Shown piece after piece: positions 18,401-26,565 of a stretch of DNA of 64,000 nt (within the stretch, counting starts at the first letter, position 1; each line of letters starts with the position of its first letter). The notes below the pieces were generated by a model. The model ran no database searches. It was not told the origin of the DNA and saw nothing but the letters and a program-made list of their open reading frames with translations. Position numbers and translations under genes: made by a program. The stretch covers positions 1 to 64,000 of the forward strand of contig NZ_BATQ01000010.1 of NCBI RefSeq assembly GCF_000739635.1. The letters are read 5' to 3'. This stretch comes from Verrucomicrobium sp. BvORR034. Its GTDB lineage: Bacteria; Verrucomicrobiota; Verrucomicrobiia; Verrucomicrobiales; Verrucomicrobiaceae.

Positions 18401-19135
18401 GCCCATGACCTGCCCCTGCGCGGTATAGATGGTCTTTTCGGCCAGCGGCTGCTCTAGTGCCTTGGCGATGCCGAAGTCGATGACCTTGGCCACGGAGATG
18501 ATGCCTTCCCCCATCACCAGCACATTGGAAGGTTTGATGTCCCGGTGGATCACCCCCTTTTGGTGGGCATGCTGCACGCCGCGGCAGGCTTGAATGAAAA
18601 GGCGGATCCGCTGCTCCAGTGGCAGGGGGCGGCAGAATTCCGTGATGGGCTTGCCCTTCACCAGTTCCATGACGAAGTAGGGGCAACCGGAAAAGGTTGC
18701 CCCCGCATCGTAAACTCGGGCGATGTTGGGGTGGTCCATCATCGCCAGCGCTTGTCGCTCCCCTTCAAAACGGGCGACGACATCGCGCGATGCCATCCTG
18801 GGTTTCAGCACCTTGAGTGCGACCTCCCGGTGGATGGGTTCCAGCTGGACGGCACGGTAAACGATGCCGAACCCGCCTTCCCCGAGCAGTTCCTCAAGCT
18901 GGTAGCGGTCGATCTTGTCCCCTGGCTCCCATTCCTCCAGGGAGGACAGGGTGCGGGAACTTTCCTCACTCTGGTCCAGCCAGCTCTTGGCAGGTGAAAG
19001 GAGACAACTCAGGCAAAACGCCCCGGCAGCGGTCGGACCGAGGGGGCGACCACAACTTGCGCAGGTGGCTGGGGCTGTTGACTCCACCATTGGATCCGGT
19101 TGCTGGAAATCACCCGCTTTCCGTTGTTCAGGCAC
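15404..19135 (-). CDS. Membrane-anchored Ser/Thr protein kinase with WD40 repeats
   Basis: A 1243-residue protein. A small zinc-ribbon-like CxxC...CxxC at residues 24-43 precedes a kinase domain of about 75-375 with GEGGFGIVY, VALKVLK, HRDIKPSNVL and DFGIAKA, all catalytic residues present. A membrane helix lies near residue 408, followed by a short coiled coil and about 11-14 WD40-like repeats to residue 1190 (recurring FSPDGRxxAT and VWDxxSG). This architecture is common in Verrucomicrobia and Planctomycetes. It lies 8 bases after an ECF sigma gene, suggesting co-expression. Substrate and signal are unknown. It is probably unrelated to the T3SS despite its location. Confidence 0.93.
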   Translation of the reverse strand: MPEQRKAGDFQQPDPMVESTAPATCASCGRPLGPTAAGAFCLSCLLSPAKSWLDQSEESSRTLSSLEEWEPGDKIDRYQLEELLGEGGFGIVYRAVQLEPIHREVALKVLKPRMASRDVVARFEGERQALAMMDHPNIARVYDAGATFSGCPYFVMELVKGKPITEFCRPLPLEQRIRLFIQACRGVQHAHQKGVIHRDIKPSNVLVMGEGIISVAKVIDFGIAKALEQPLAEKTIYTAQGQVMGTLQYMSPEQALSAGMDVDTRSDVYSLGVLLYEMLTGVTPLPAERANGNDLAEILKAVRDETPVRPSQELDKAYKTARSQSSVPPVGAEWEEEGVTPATLRGDLDWIVMKALEKERARRYPSVSALMEDLERFLKQEPVQAKAPTARYRVARFARRNTILLRFVGALALVLGVSTAILVWLTLRAKRAESVAREALAAEASARQETARQEAETRRQLVQLDVVTGDELVEDGDAFGALLWYLEALRLDRDDPAKETLHRQRFRCAMQSGPQLLTLWPGTVAGEFSPDGNRVVVVKGDGTAQLWSCETRQPANPPLTAPGGIRWIRFTDDPRVVLGLSRQGLFCEWDLQTGILTSTAVAPGQAPSKAAWDLTPDGKWLAVTVAGGPQVFRTVPRAAAGPVLEGAPSLTLLRLSNDGRRLAGYDGSSLKVWDARSGKLILSSHDLEGNVSQIAMSPDGTRLATVSGRAGGTLDVWDVDLGSRLRPPSRPGGKLLDCSFSPEGRRLAIASHDSYARVFDVASGLPLTESMRHSGAVTEVHFSGDGRRVATSAVGDVNARIWDGYTGLPDWPWICHPSNSPCARINADGSFVLTGGEDGVLRLWRAPVEGAARVTANHGAKVVNAAQGASGRLMLSTGSDGTVRLWNRTTGAQTAMIQPATPPVAVEMSQDENWVVTGGENGVVQVWDSRTGKPALPDLRHGTRRVIQVQFAISGEEFFSLGEEGTIKLWNRRTGMPLARQVEQAGTLTRATYDATGEKLLAVDAEYKVGCWNIQNGTPLGEKVRLPRRVDHLAFSADGKRWLTASLGNGSFAQVWDATTFLPVGPMLAPGRTFCATLSPDGTNVVTCGADNTARIWNASSGGRVGRNMTHSGHVFRSVFSPDGRMVATCSDDGTARVWDALSGAPVSPPLPQGAGIVYWNRSSTELLTASASGVLSLWDVSPIMEALDDLQVQAELLSGRKLDALLGTTMLTGDEVAVRWQQRIRRLPQPPDQPAAPAVSRR

Positions 19136-19143
19136 CCTCTTGC

Positions 19144-19887
19144 TTACCGGCCGGCCAGGCCCAGAAGATACTCCACCTCATCGTTGAGAGAGTCGGAGTT
19201 GGAAAGCGTGTCGGTGATGTGCTTCAAGAGCAACTCCCGGTAGCGGCCCCGCAGTCGGTGCACGGCCACTTTCACCGCCCCTTCGCTGATGCCCAGTTCC
19301 GTGGCCACCTTGGTGTAGCCGCCCGTCTCGGTGGCACCGCTCAACAGGTAGGGCTGGAGCGCGAGAAACGTCTTCTCTTTCCCGCCGGCCTCCATCTCGT
19401 CCTGCAGGCGTTTGATTACGGCAGAGACCAGCGTGGAAACCCACATGCGGTCATAGAGATGCTCTGGAGTCAATTCATCCACCAGCATGGCTTCATAGCG
19501 CTGTTCGGCCTCGGCGGCGTCCAGGGAGAACCGCTCCACGCCGCCTCCGCGTTTCAGACGGTTGCCGTCGCGCAACACCCTGCCCACATAGCGCTTCAAC
19601 CCACCGAGGAGAAAGGAACGCAGCCGGCCGCGCTGGGGATCAGCCCGGACGAGGCTTTCATCCTGGATCAGAGAAAGGAGGAATCCTTGAGTGTAATCCT
19701 CGGCGTCGTGAGTGGAATATCCGCTTCGGCGCAGATAGGCATACAGAGGTGGCCAATAGGTCCGGCAGAGTTCCTCCAGGGCGGCGGAGGCATCCAGATC
19801 CCCATCTTCACGGGCATTGGCCACCAAGGACCACCGCGTCGCCGGGAAAACCTGTCCTCCTGTATGAACGTTGGCAGAGTCGGTCAT
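19144..19887 (-). CDS. ECF-type RNA polymerase sigma factor, WD40-kinase partner
   Basis: A 247-residue protein that opens with FPATRWSLV, a hallmark of sigma factors paired with WD40/Ser-Thr kinases in Verrucomicrobia-related genomes. Region 2 has LCRTYWPPLYAYLRR and DAEDYTQGFLLSLI. Region 4 contains YTKVATELGISEGAVKVAVHRLRGRYRELL. First gene of a two-gene operon with the kinase. Phosphorylation of the sigma factor by the kinase is possible but is an inference. Confidence 0.92.
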   Translation of the reverse strand: MTDSANVHTGGQVFPATRWSLVANAREDGDLDASAALEELCRTYWPPLYAYLRRSGYSTHDAEDYTQGFLLSLIQDESLVRADPQRGRLRSFLLGGLKRYVGRVLRDGNRLKRGGGVERFSLDAAEAEQRYEAMLVDELTPEHLYDRMWVSTLVSAVIKRLQDEMEAGGKEKTFLALQPYLLSGATETGGYTKVATELGISEGAVKVAVHRLRGRYRELLLKHITDTLSNSDSLNDEVEYLLGLAGR

Positions 19888-19995
19888 GTCGTGGATGAGT
19901 ACAGGTCCAAGTCCAGTGCAGGGGGTAGACCATATTGCCAGCTAGCATGAAAACGCGCAAGGACCGCGCCAAATTTTCGCCACACTGAATGTGTA

Positions 19996-20328
19996 TCACG
20001 GCTGCCACATTTTGCGGGTGTTGAATACCCAGATCCAATTGACCGCCAGCAGGAGCCATGCCCAAAGCTGTGGCAACCACAAACCCGCAAAGGCCAGGAA
20101 AGCGAAAGGGAGGGCGCTGGACCACGCCTGCCAGGCGGATGTTCCGGACGCCAACGGCCCGCCGCCGGCAATGAGGGCGGTCACCCGCATGGCAAACCCC
20201 ACCGAAAAAATGATCCCAAGGCCTTTTTGCCACCATCCCGCGCTGGGCGGAGCCAGCACAAACACCAGGGTGACCGCTGCGGCACACAAGATGACGCCCA
20301 GCAGTTGCGCAATCGAGGCAGTCTTCAC
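19996..20328 (-). CDS. Small membrane protein of unknown function
   Basis: A 110-residue hydrophobic protein with about four membrane helices and short loops, starting from a GTG preceded by GGTGAG. No family was recognised. It lies 108 bases before the sigma gene. Bases 20329-20552 upstream hold a perfect GAACGCT/AGCGTTC inverted repeat (20400-20415) but no gene that can be supported. Confidence 0.55.
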   Translation of the reverse strand: MKTASIAQLLGVILCAAAVTLVFVLAPPSAGWWQKGLGIIFSVGFAMRVTALIAGGGPLASGTSAWQAWSSALPFAFLAFAGLWLPQLWAWLLLAVNWIWVFNTRKMWQP

Positions 20329-20552
20329 GATCTCACCAAAAGGAGGAATCGTTGAAAAAGCAAGTCCCCAGGTGAAGCGGTTGTGACAGAAAGACGGTGG
20401 AACGCTCCAGCGTTCTGCGGGAAGACACTCGCTGGCAGAAAAACTGGCTATTTTCGTAACCGGACCAGAATGGCGGGCAGATGCATGTTGGAAACCCTCT
20501 CTCTCCCCTGCTCGCGGTGGACATGTTCGCTGACCTCAACCGCCCTAGATTC

Positions 20553-21050
20553 TCACGACGCTCCCGGCTCGGAAGCGGGCGTGTCGTCTTCCTTGCGAAC
20601 GCCAGAAAGGGGTGCCACGTAGGTGAGCAGGTTTCCGGCAACCCATTCAATGCCGTTCTCCACCCGGAGCTGGTTGGCGGCGAGGTACCGTTTGTAAAAG
20701 GTCACGATCTGTTCGTCGGCCAGACTGTCCTTGGGCCGTCCTTTCAGCGCCTCCACATGACCCTCGATGGTGTGGATGGGCACCCCGCTGCGTTTCACAG
20801 ACGAGATGAAGCGCACAAAATCCGCAAACGGACTGCGCAACCCTTTGCGGGCGCCCAGTCGTTCGAAGAGGACAATGAGCAATACCCCGGGCTTGTCTTC
20901 CGGCAGCCGGTAGACAAACGAGGACTGGCCGATAAAGATCTTCCAACCGACAGGCGAACCACCGTACCGGGCCGCCGGCTGGTACAAGGTCGGCTGGGTG
21001 CCATGGGCCTCCAGCCACAGGGTAAAATCGTCTTTGGGAAAGAGCGGCAT
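20553..21050 (-). CDS. LcrR-like T3SS accessory protein (tentative)
   Basis: A 165-residue protein with FTLWLEAHG near the start, then VGWKIFIGQSSFVYRL, FADFVRFI and a C-terminal FYKRYLAANQLRVENG. The size, the W-L-x-x-HG opening and the position next to lcrGVH-like genes match LcrR/PcrR, whose gene lies just before lcrG in Yersinia and Pseudomonas. Here it is divergent instead. Start: the ATG at 21050 is preferred because the extra 26 residues from the ATG at 21128 have lower third-position GC and would overlap the start codon of the next gene. The assignment rests on pattern and synteny only. Confidence 0.6.
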   Translation of the reverse strand: MPLFPKDDFTLWLEAHGTQPTLYQPAARYGGSPVGWKIFIGQSSFVYRLPEDKPGVLLIVLFERLGARKGLRSPFADFVRFISSVKRSGVPIHTIEGHVEALKGRPKDSLADEQIVTFYKRYLAANQLRVENGIEWVAGNLLTYVAPLSGVRKEDDTPASEPGAS

Positions 21051-21126
21051 GATGTGACACTTGGGCTTGGCTGCTCCAGTATCCCCACGGGACTGTTTCG
21101 AGGCAAACTTTGAATACCATCCATTC

Positions 21127-24111
21127 ATGATTTCACTCTCCGTCAATGATACCACCAAGGCCGCCGCACTGGATTCGGCCCTGGCTTTTTCCGTGGTGTT
21201 CGAAGAGCACCGCCTCTTAGTTTCCCAGTCGGTCTCGTCCGGGTTCAAGGGGCTGGTCAATTCGCTGGATCAACTTTCCGCCTACTCGAAGACCGTGGAA
21301 AGCCTGCAGGCGAGCATGGAGTCGATTGAGGTCGCAAGGCAGAAGGCCCTGCTGAATCCCTTTTCCACCACGGGCACGACCGCCAACACCTCGACGGTGA
21401 CGGCGGTCAACAGCGGTCTGAACACGCAGGGGGCTCCGTATTCCACCACCACGAGCAATGCGGTGACCAGCATCACGACCGCACTGAATGGTACCACGGC
21501 TGGAACGCCGGAGAGAACGGCGGCAGAGGAGGCCAAGGCCGCGGCGGACAAGGCAAAAGCTGCCGTGGACAAAATCCGAGCGGGCAATGCCACGGGTGGG
21601 TTTGCCGATGCGGAGCAGGCGCTGACGGATGCCAAGGCTGCCAAGATCAAGGCTGATGCCGCACTGGTCAATGCCAACGCCGCCAAGACCACAGCCCAGA
21701 CGAATCTCACGACCGCCCAAACCAACCTGACCACGGCTCAAGCAGCGCTGACCGCGGCGCAGGCGGCCAATCCGCAAGTGCCTGCCACCATCGCTGCGGC
21801 GCAGGCGGCGGTGACGGCCGCTCAGACTGCCGTCACCAACGCCCAGACCGCGCTGACGGCGGCGAATGCCCGCGTGACCGCTGCCGCCGCCGTGGTAACT
21901 GCAGCTGCTGCTGTGGTAACTGCCGCCCAGGGCGTGGTGGACTTCAAGGCCGAGCCCATCTGCCAGATCAAGCTCACGACCACGCAGAAGTCCTATGACT
22001 TGGGAGACGGCTACACCCTCACGTCATGGGGCAGCACGGGCTACATGACCCTCACAGGTTCCGACGGCAAAGGCATCCTCATCCAGCCTGATGGATCTGT
22101 GGATCCCCTGGATGGCGCTGGCAATGGGTGGAAGTTCTCCAACACCAGCACCTTTGTCCTCCCGAACGAAACCAAGATCACCATCACGCCCAATGCGGCG
22201 GGGGCGGTCATTTCGGCGACGAAAGGGCGCAATCACCTCGAACTCACGAACATCAAGTCCGGTGCCACGCCGGACGGCGTCATCACCCAGGACGGCCGCA
22301 AATACGATGCCACGACCAATGACGGTTATCGCATCGACATGGGAACCACGACGGCGAACTGGACGCTGGGTGCGAATACCCTGGGCGACGCTGGCAGCCG
22401 GGAGCAGGTGGCGGCCACGGCATCCACCAACAAGTTCGTCCTGGACGCCTCAGATGTGGAGGTTCCTTCAGATCTCAAGGCGTTCCTTGATGAAATCGGA
22501 TTCGACATTGATCAGTACGATTCCGATGGCGACGGCAAGTTGAACGAGGAGGAGTTCTTCCAGGTGGCGAGCATTCTGAACACGCTCGTCACGGAGATGC
22601 AGACCTCATTCCAGCAGGTGCTGGTGGAGACGGCCAAGGCCAGTGAGGCGCTCATGGAGCTGAACCAGTTTCTTGAGCAAATTCAAAAACAAGGGTCGGA
22701 TGAGCAGTCCAACAAATCCGAGGCTTCGGCCGCGGAAAAGGATGTGCTGGCCTCGATCCAGAAACGTCTGGAATCCGCACTCACAAACCTGCAAGCCTTG
22801 CAGGGCGGCGGCTCCGGCGGGGTGGGCTTCAACGATGCCCAGCAACTCCTGACGAACCTGGGCAAGGCCGCCCTCGGGCAAAGCTATGAAACCACGGGCA
22901 CCAGCGCCCTTCCCCAGGTGACAACGCCGTCGCCCTCCAGCACCCGATCTGAGGAAACTACACCTTCGGTCGATCCGGTCACCCAGGCAATGCGCCGGGC
23001 AAGCCTGCTCATTGGCGGATTGAAGATCGATGAAAGCCTTTTCCCCTCAGCCCCGGCTTCCCTCCCCGCCTTGAACGCGGAGGATGTTGACCTGCTGGCC
23101 ACGCTGGCGTCCCTGGGCCTGCCCATCAGCGGCGTGGATGCCGAGGCGCTGCTCACCCTGGTGGGCAAACTGAAGGCAGAGCTTGCAGCCGGCGGCCTCG
23201 CCACCCTCAACGGGGAAGGTCTGCAGTTGCTGGAGTCGGTGAAAGCCGGTCTGGCGGATGTCGGCCTGATCGGGCTGACGGAGGAGAATTCCCAGTTCCT
23301 CAGCGACCTGACCGCGCAGCTCCGGGGGCTGAACATTGGGCTGGCAGATACGTTCGAGCTTGAGGAACTGCTTGGTCGCCTGCGGAGTGGACCTGAGATT
23401 GCAGAGAACAGTTCCGCCGGAACCGGGCTTTCGACGGATGTACGCAAGCTCACTGTGGCCGACGCGCAGCGTCTCGCCGCGATCCTTGGCCGCCTGCAAA
23501 ACCGCGAGCTCGGGCTTTCTCCCGATGACCTCCGTCGGATCGAGACGCTTCAGCGGCTTCTCTTGAATGAACTGCAGACTGAATCCAGCCCGGCGGCGGG
23601 CGGAGGAGAGTTTGGCGGTCGCGTTCTCACCCGGGCCGACGTCCAGCTGTTTGAGGAGTTGATGTTCAAGTTGCGCGGGGAGGATCCGGATGTGGCCCCC
23701 ACGCCCTCATCCTCGTCATCCTCCGTGCCGGGCAATCCCTTCCTGCAGAACCTTGATTTGCTCAAGACCATCGCGGGCAACTTTGAGACGGATCCCAAAC
23801 TGCTGGAGACGTTGAAGGAGAACGTCAGCAAGTCGATCAAGACCTACACTGAACACCTCAACCGTGCCCGCGGCCTCTTTGTGGAGGCGCAGGAGAATGT
23901 TCAGGAGTTTGTGAAGATCGTGGCAGAAGACGACTCGCTGAAGGAGATCGTTCAGGACGACCGCTTGTCCGATGAGCAACAGGAAGGTTTCGCCGACAAA
24001 ATGCGTGACCTGCATCAGAAGTGGGGCATGGATTGGGGTTCCGATGCCAGCACTCCAACGGAGGAAGGCAAGCTGGTGACCCGCATGGCCCAGTCCGGCA
24101 TGATGATCTGA
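21127..24111 (+). CDS. Large EF-hand protein at the head of the T3SS cluster, function unknown
   Basis: A 994-residue protein. After a helical N-terminus, residues about 138-278 form a very Ala/Thr-rich helical repeat (LTTAQTNLTTAQAALTAAQ pattern). Residues about 280-440 are beta-rich and Gly/Thr-rich. A canonical calcium-binding EF-hand loop follows at D465-S-D467-G-D469-G-K-L-N473-E-E-E476. The C-terminal half is helical with Leu-rich segments. No signal peptide or membrane helix. It lies 34 bases before the LcrG-like gene in the same direction, so it is probably in the translocon operon. It could be a secreted structural protein, a regulator or an effector. No standard Ysc component occupies this place. 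Confidence 0.85.
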   Translation: MISLSVNDTTKAAALDSALAFSVVFEEHRLLVSQSVSSGFKGLVNSLDQLSAYSKTVESLQASMESIEVARQKALLNPFSTTGTTANTSTVTAVNSGLNTQGAPYSTTTSNAVTSITTALNGTTAGTPERTAAEEAKAAADKAKAAVDKIRAGNATGGFADAEQALTDAKAAKIKADAALVNANAAKTTAQTNLTTAQTNLTTAQAALTAAQAANPQVPATIAAAQAAVTAAQTAVTNAQTALTAANARVTAAAAVVTAAAAVVTAAQGVVDFKAEPICQIKLTTTQKSYDLGDGYTLTSWGSTGYMTLTGSDGKGILIQPDGSVDPLDGAGNGWKFSNTSTFVLPNETKITITPNAAGAVISATKGRNHLELTNIKSGATPDGVITQDGRKYDATTNDGYRIDMGTTTANWTLGANTLGDAGSREQVAATASTNKFVLDASDVEVPSDLKAFLDEIGFDIDQYDSDGDGKLNEEEFFQVASILNTLVTEMQTSFQQVLVETAKASEALMELNQFLEQIQKQGSDEQSNKSEASAAEKDVLASIQKRLESALTNLQALQGGGSGGVGFNDAQQLLTNLGKAALGQSYETTGTSALPQVTTPSPSSTRSEETTPSVDPVTQAMRRASLLIGGLKIDESLFPSAPASLPALNAEDVDLLATLASLGLPISGVDAEALLTLVGKLKAELAAGGLATLNGEGLQLLESVKAGLADVGLIGLTEENSQFLSDLTAQLRGLNIGLADTFELEELLGRLRSGPEIAENSSAGTGLSTDVRKLTVADAQRLAAILGRLQNRELGLSPDDLRRIETLQRLLLNELQTESSPAAGGGEFGGRVLTRADVQLFEELMFKLRGEDPDVAPTPSSSSSSVPGNPFLQNLDLLKTIAGNFETDPKLLETLKENVSKSIKTYTEHLNRARGLFVEAQENVQEFVKIVAEDDSLKEIVQDDRLSDEQQEGFADKMRDLHQKWGMDWGSDASTPTEEGKLVTRMAQSGMMI

Positions 24112-24145
24112 CCCTGAGGAAACAACCCACCCCCCTCCAAGTTTT

Positions 24146-24493
24146 ATGATGTCCGACGACCCACCTGCCACCGCAGAAGATCTTGCCGATCTGGCAAGGC
24201 TGAGAGAGCAGACCGCCGCCTTGGTGGAACAGATGGACGTCCTCCTGGCGGCCGGAACCATGGCCAATGCTGTTGGGGACGAGCTCTACGAATCTCTTGG
24301 TGTCAGGCCCGGTATTGGGAAACGTGTGTTGCTTGGCAACAGCATCCCTCCTGACGACCAGTACATTTACAGCACGTTTTTGACGGAGTTCGAGAACATC
24401 GAGGACACCGTCCGCAATTTTGAAAAACGAGTCAACGCCCCGGTGACTCAAGCCGCTGGTCCCCGGGCCGTCGGCAGCCGCTACCGTATCTGA
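24146..24493 (+). CDS. LcrG-like T3SS gatekeeper/tip chaperone
   Basis: A 115-residue helical protein with a coiled-coil LADLARLREQTAALVEQMDVLL and a flexible basic tail. Sequence likeness to LcrG (95 residues) is limited. Identification comes from size, helical character and position immediately before the tip, SycD, YopB and YopD genes, which reproduces lcrG-lcrV-lcrH-yopB-yopD. In Yersinia LcrG blocks secretion in calcium and binds LcrV. Two adjacent ATG codons (24146 and 24149) give equivalent starts. Confidence 0.65.
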   Translation: MMSDDPPATAEDLADLARLREQTAALVEQMDVLLAAGTMANAVGDELYESLGVRPGIGKRVLLGNSIPPDDQYIYSTFLTEFENIEDTVRNFEKRVNAPVTQAAGPRAVGSRYRI

Positions 24494-24546
24494 CCGTCTG
24501 CGTCGTCACTTCTTTCTAGTTATTCCATCCCAGCCCCCTCAAGATC

Positions 24547-25932
24547 ATGGCCTACAGCACCACCGCCTTCACGGATCTCACGCTGCACAATTTCTATATC
24601 AATGCCAATTCCGACGTGACGGCCTTGCGCACGGAACTGTCCAATGCCGTGGCGAAGTTCACGGCGGCGGGGCTGCCCAGCCCGGAGGACATGTTGGAAG
24701 CCATTGATGCCCGCATCGCCAAATTTGAAAAAGCGATTGTTGATGGCCAGCCAGCCTCCGTCGATCCCAACAAACCCTATGATCGCAACGCCTTGATCCG
24801 GGAGTTCCTGGAGGAGGTCTATTCCGTTATTCTCTACTGTCGGAATGGGGTCGTGGGTGCAGGCACCACTGCGGATCCTTATCACGAGAACAACAAGTAC
24901 ACCAACACGGTGCCGGATCCGGATGTCAACCACACCCCAACCTTCGCCCTTCAGGGGATTTTTGCCGACAATGACACGGGGTTCACGGGACAATCCACCG
25001 CCAACCCGGAACAGGTCATTCTCAAGTATTACTATGAGTTGATCACCCAGACGTTTGCGAAGGGTGACGCGCTCAAGACGAGGACCAATCCGGACAACGT
25101 CTGGACTGTGGTGTCGATCTCGCCGTACACGTCTCCGACAAACAACGTTGTTTACGACCGGATCACTTCTGAATACATCGGCAAAGATTCCAATGGGGAA
25201 AACATCTACAAGACCTATCTGGTCCCTCAGGGAATTGATCTCTCCGTGGTACAGAAGAAGGAGATCAAGAACCAGGCGGGGATTGTGACGGACTTCGAGT
25301 TTATCTTCAAGGAAGGGGTCATTTTTGACGGATCAGGCGGGGTGACGAACCCGACCTTGCAAGAAGTGGAGATCATCACTGGGATCGGCACGGACGGCGC
25401 GAAGTACTACTATTATCAGGAGGGCGACGTCAAAGAGATCACGAACTTCCGTGCCCTGTCCCCCCCGGAGTATCTCTATTACTGGAACGAGGCTCGCATT
25501 CAGGTCCTCAAGGGCTCTCTCGCCTACAAGCAAGCTCTGGTGGAAGAGGTGCAGGAGGACTTGCGCCAGGCCAATGCCGTGCTGGCCGAACTGGAGAAGG
25601 TGGCCAACATCCGCAACCTGGACAAGGACGGCAACTACACTGGCGACATGAGCTACGAGTCCATTCAGATGATGCTGTTCAACTCCCGGGCCAGTGTGCG
25701 GGGGGATTCCCTGTTCGACCGCGACGGCAACGACTATCTCCAAAACTGGGGCACGTGGCAGGAATGCCGCATCAACCTCAAGAACTACATCGACCGCAAG
25801 TCCGCCCAGTCCCAGGATATGATGCTGGACTACCAGCAGGTGTTGAACCGCTACAACAGCGCCCTGGAGGTGCTTAGCAAGCTCCAGGAAAAACTGGACG
25901 GCCTGCTCAAGTCACAACTTCGCAACTTGTAA
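24547..25932 (+). CDS. sctA: T3SS needle-tip protein candidate (LcrV position)
   Basis: A 461-residue soluble protein. Long helices near the N-terminus and a C-terminal coiled coil (YNSALEVLSKLQEKLDGLL) enclose a beta-rich, aromatic middle, which is the general plan of tip proteins such as LcrV and IpaD. A DRDGNDYLQNWGTW segment precedes the last helix. It is larger than LcrV (about 326 residues). The position between LcrG-like and SycD-like genes supports the call. No cleavable signal peptide, as expected for a T3SS substrate. Confidence 0.65.
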   Translation: MAYSTTAFTDLTLHNFYINANSDVTALRTELSNAVAKFTAAGLPSPEDMLEAIDARIAKFEKAIVDGQPASVDPNKPYDRNALIREFLEEVYSVILYCRNGVVGAGTTADPYHENNKYTNTVPDPDVNHTPTFALQGIFADNDTGFTGQSTANPEQVILKYYYELITQTFAKGDALKTRTNPDNVWTVVSISPYTSPTNNVVYDRITSEYIGKDSNGENIYKTYLVPQGIDLSVVQKKEIKNQAGIVTDFEFIFKEGVIFDGSGGVTNPTLQEVEIITGIGTDGAKYYYYQEGDVKEITNFRALSPPEYLYYWNEARIQVLKGSLAYKQALVEEVQEDLRQANAVLAELEKVANIRNLDKDGNYTGDMSYESIQMMLFNSRASVRGDSLFDRDGNDYLQNWGTWQECRINLKNYIDRKSAQSQDMMLDYQQVLNRYNSALEVLSKLQEKLDGLLKSQLRNL

Positions 25933-26001
25933 TGTAACCCTCGCGGCCCCAAGGCCAGATTGTTTTTTAGAAGACCCAACCACTTCAACCGAGCCAGCCA
26001 A

Positions 26002-26565
26002 ATGAGCAACGCAACCACCGACTTTGACGACATCGAAATTCCAGACGCACCCATGCCGACCGGTCTGCCTTACGAGACTGCGGACGAATGGGCGGAGATG
26101 CTCACGAATTTCGGCGCCAACGGCCGGACCATGAGGGATTTCACCAATCTCACCCCTGAGAGCATGGAGGTCTTCTACATGGTGGCCTACAATCAGTACA
26201 ACGCCGGGCAGTACGAGGAATCCTCCAAGGTGTTCCAGCTGCTGGCGTCTCTGGATCACTTCGACAAGCGTTACTGGATGGGCCTGGGCTCCAGCCGGGC
26301 GATGGAAGGAAACCATAAAGACGCCATCAAGGCCTTTGGATACCTGGGGTTCCTTGACGTCTCCGACCCTGTTCCTTCATTCCATTGCGCCCGGTCATTC
26401 ATCGCCACCGGCAAGATCAAGGAGGCGGAGGCGGCGCTGCGCGCCACCATCGCCAATGCGGAAGGCAAGGCGGAGCACGCCGAGCTCAAACAGCAGGCGG
26501 AGCACACGCTCGAACTGCTCCAGCAGGGCCAGAAAGAAATCACCACCGCCACTTCCGAGTCATGA
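26002..26565 (+). CDS. SycD/LcrH-family class II translocator chaperone
   Basis: A 187-residue protein with about three TPR-like repeats (MVAYNQYNAGQYEESSKVFQ, YWMGLGSSRAMEGNHKDAIKAF, FHCARSFIATGKIKEAEAAL), the SycD/LcrH/IpgC signature. These chaperones bind both translocators and often feed back on expression. The gene overlaps the YopB-like gene by four bases (ATGA). The ATG at 26002 fits family length better than the in-frame upstream extension. Confidence 0.92.
   Translation: MSNATTDFDDIEIPDAPMPTGLPYETADEWAEMLTNFGANGRTMRDFTNLTPESMEVFYMVAYNQYNAGQYEESSKVFQLLASLDHFDKRYWMGLGSSRAMEGNHKDAIKAFGYLGFLDVSDPVPSFHCARSFIATGKIKEAEAALRATIANAEGKAEHAELKQQAEHTLELLQQGQKEITTATSES

Noticed and set aside
19808..20287. 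159-codon minus-strand frame overlapping the small membrane-protein gene and the sigma start
   Set aside because: It overlaps the start of a well-supported sigma gene. The alternative frame (19996-20328) gives a coherent four-helix membrane protein.
20400..20415. GAACGCT/AGCGTTC palindrome in a 224-base gap
   Set aside because: A single short inverted repeat without a T run, a second copy or a nearby start; too weak to call as an operator or terminator.
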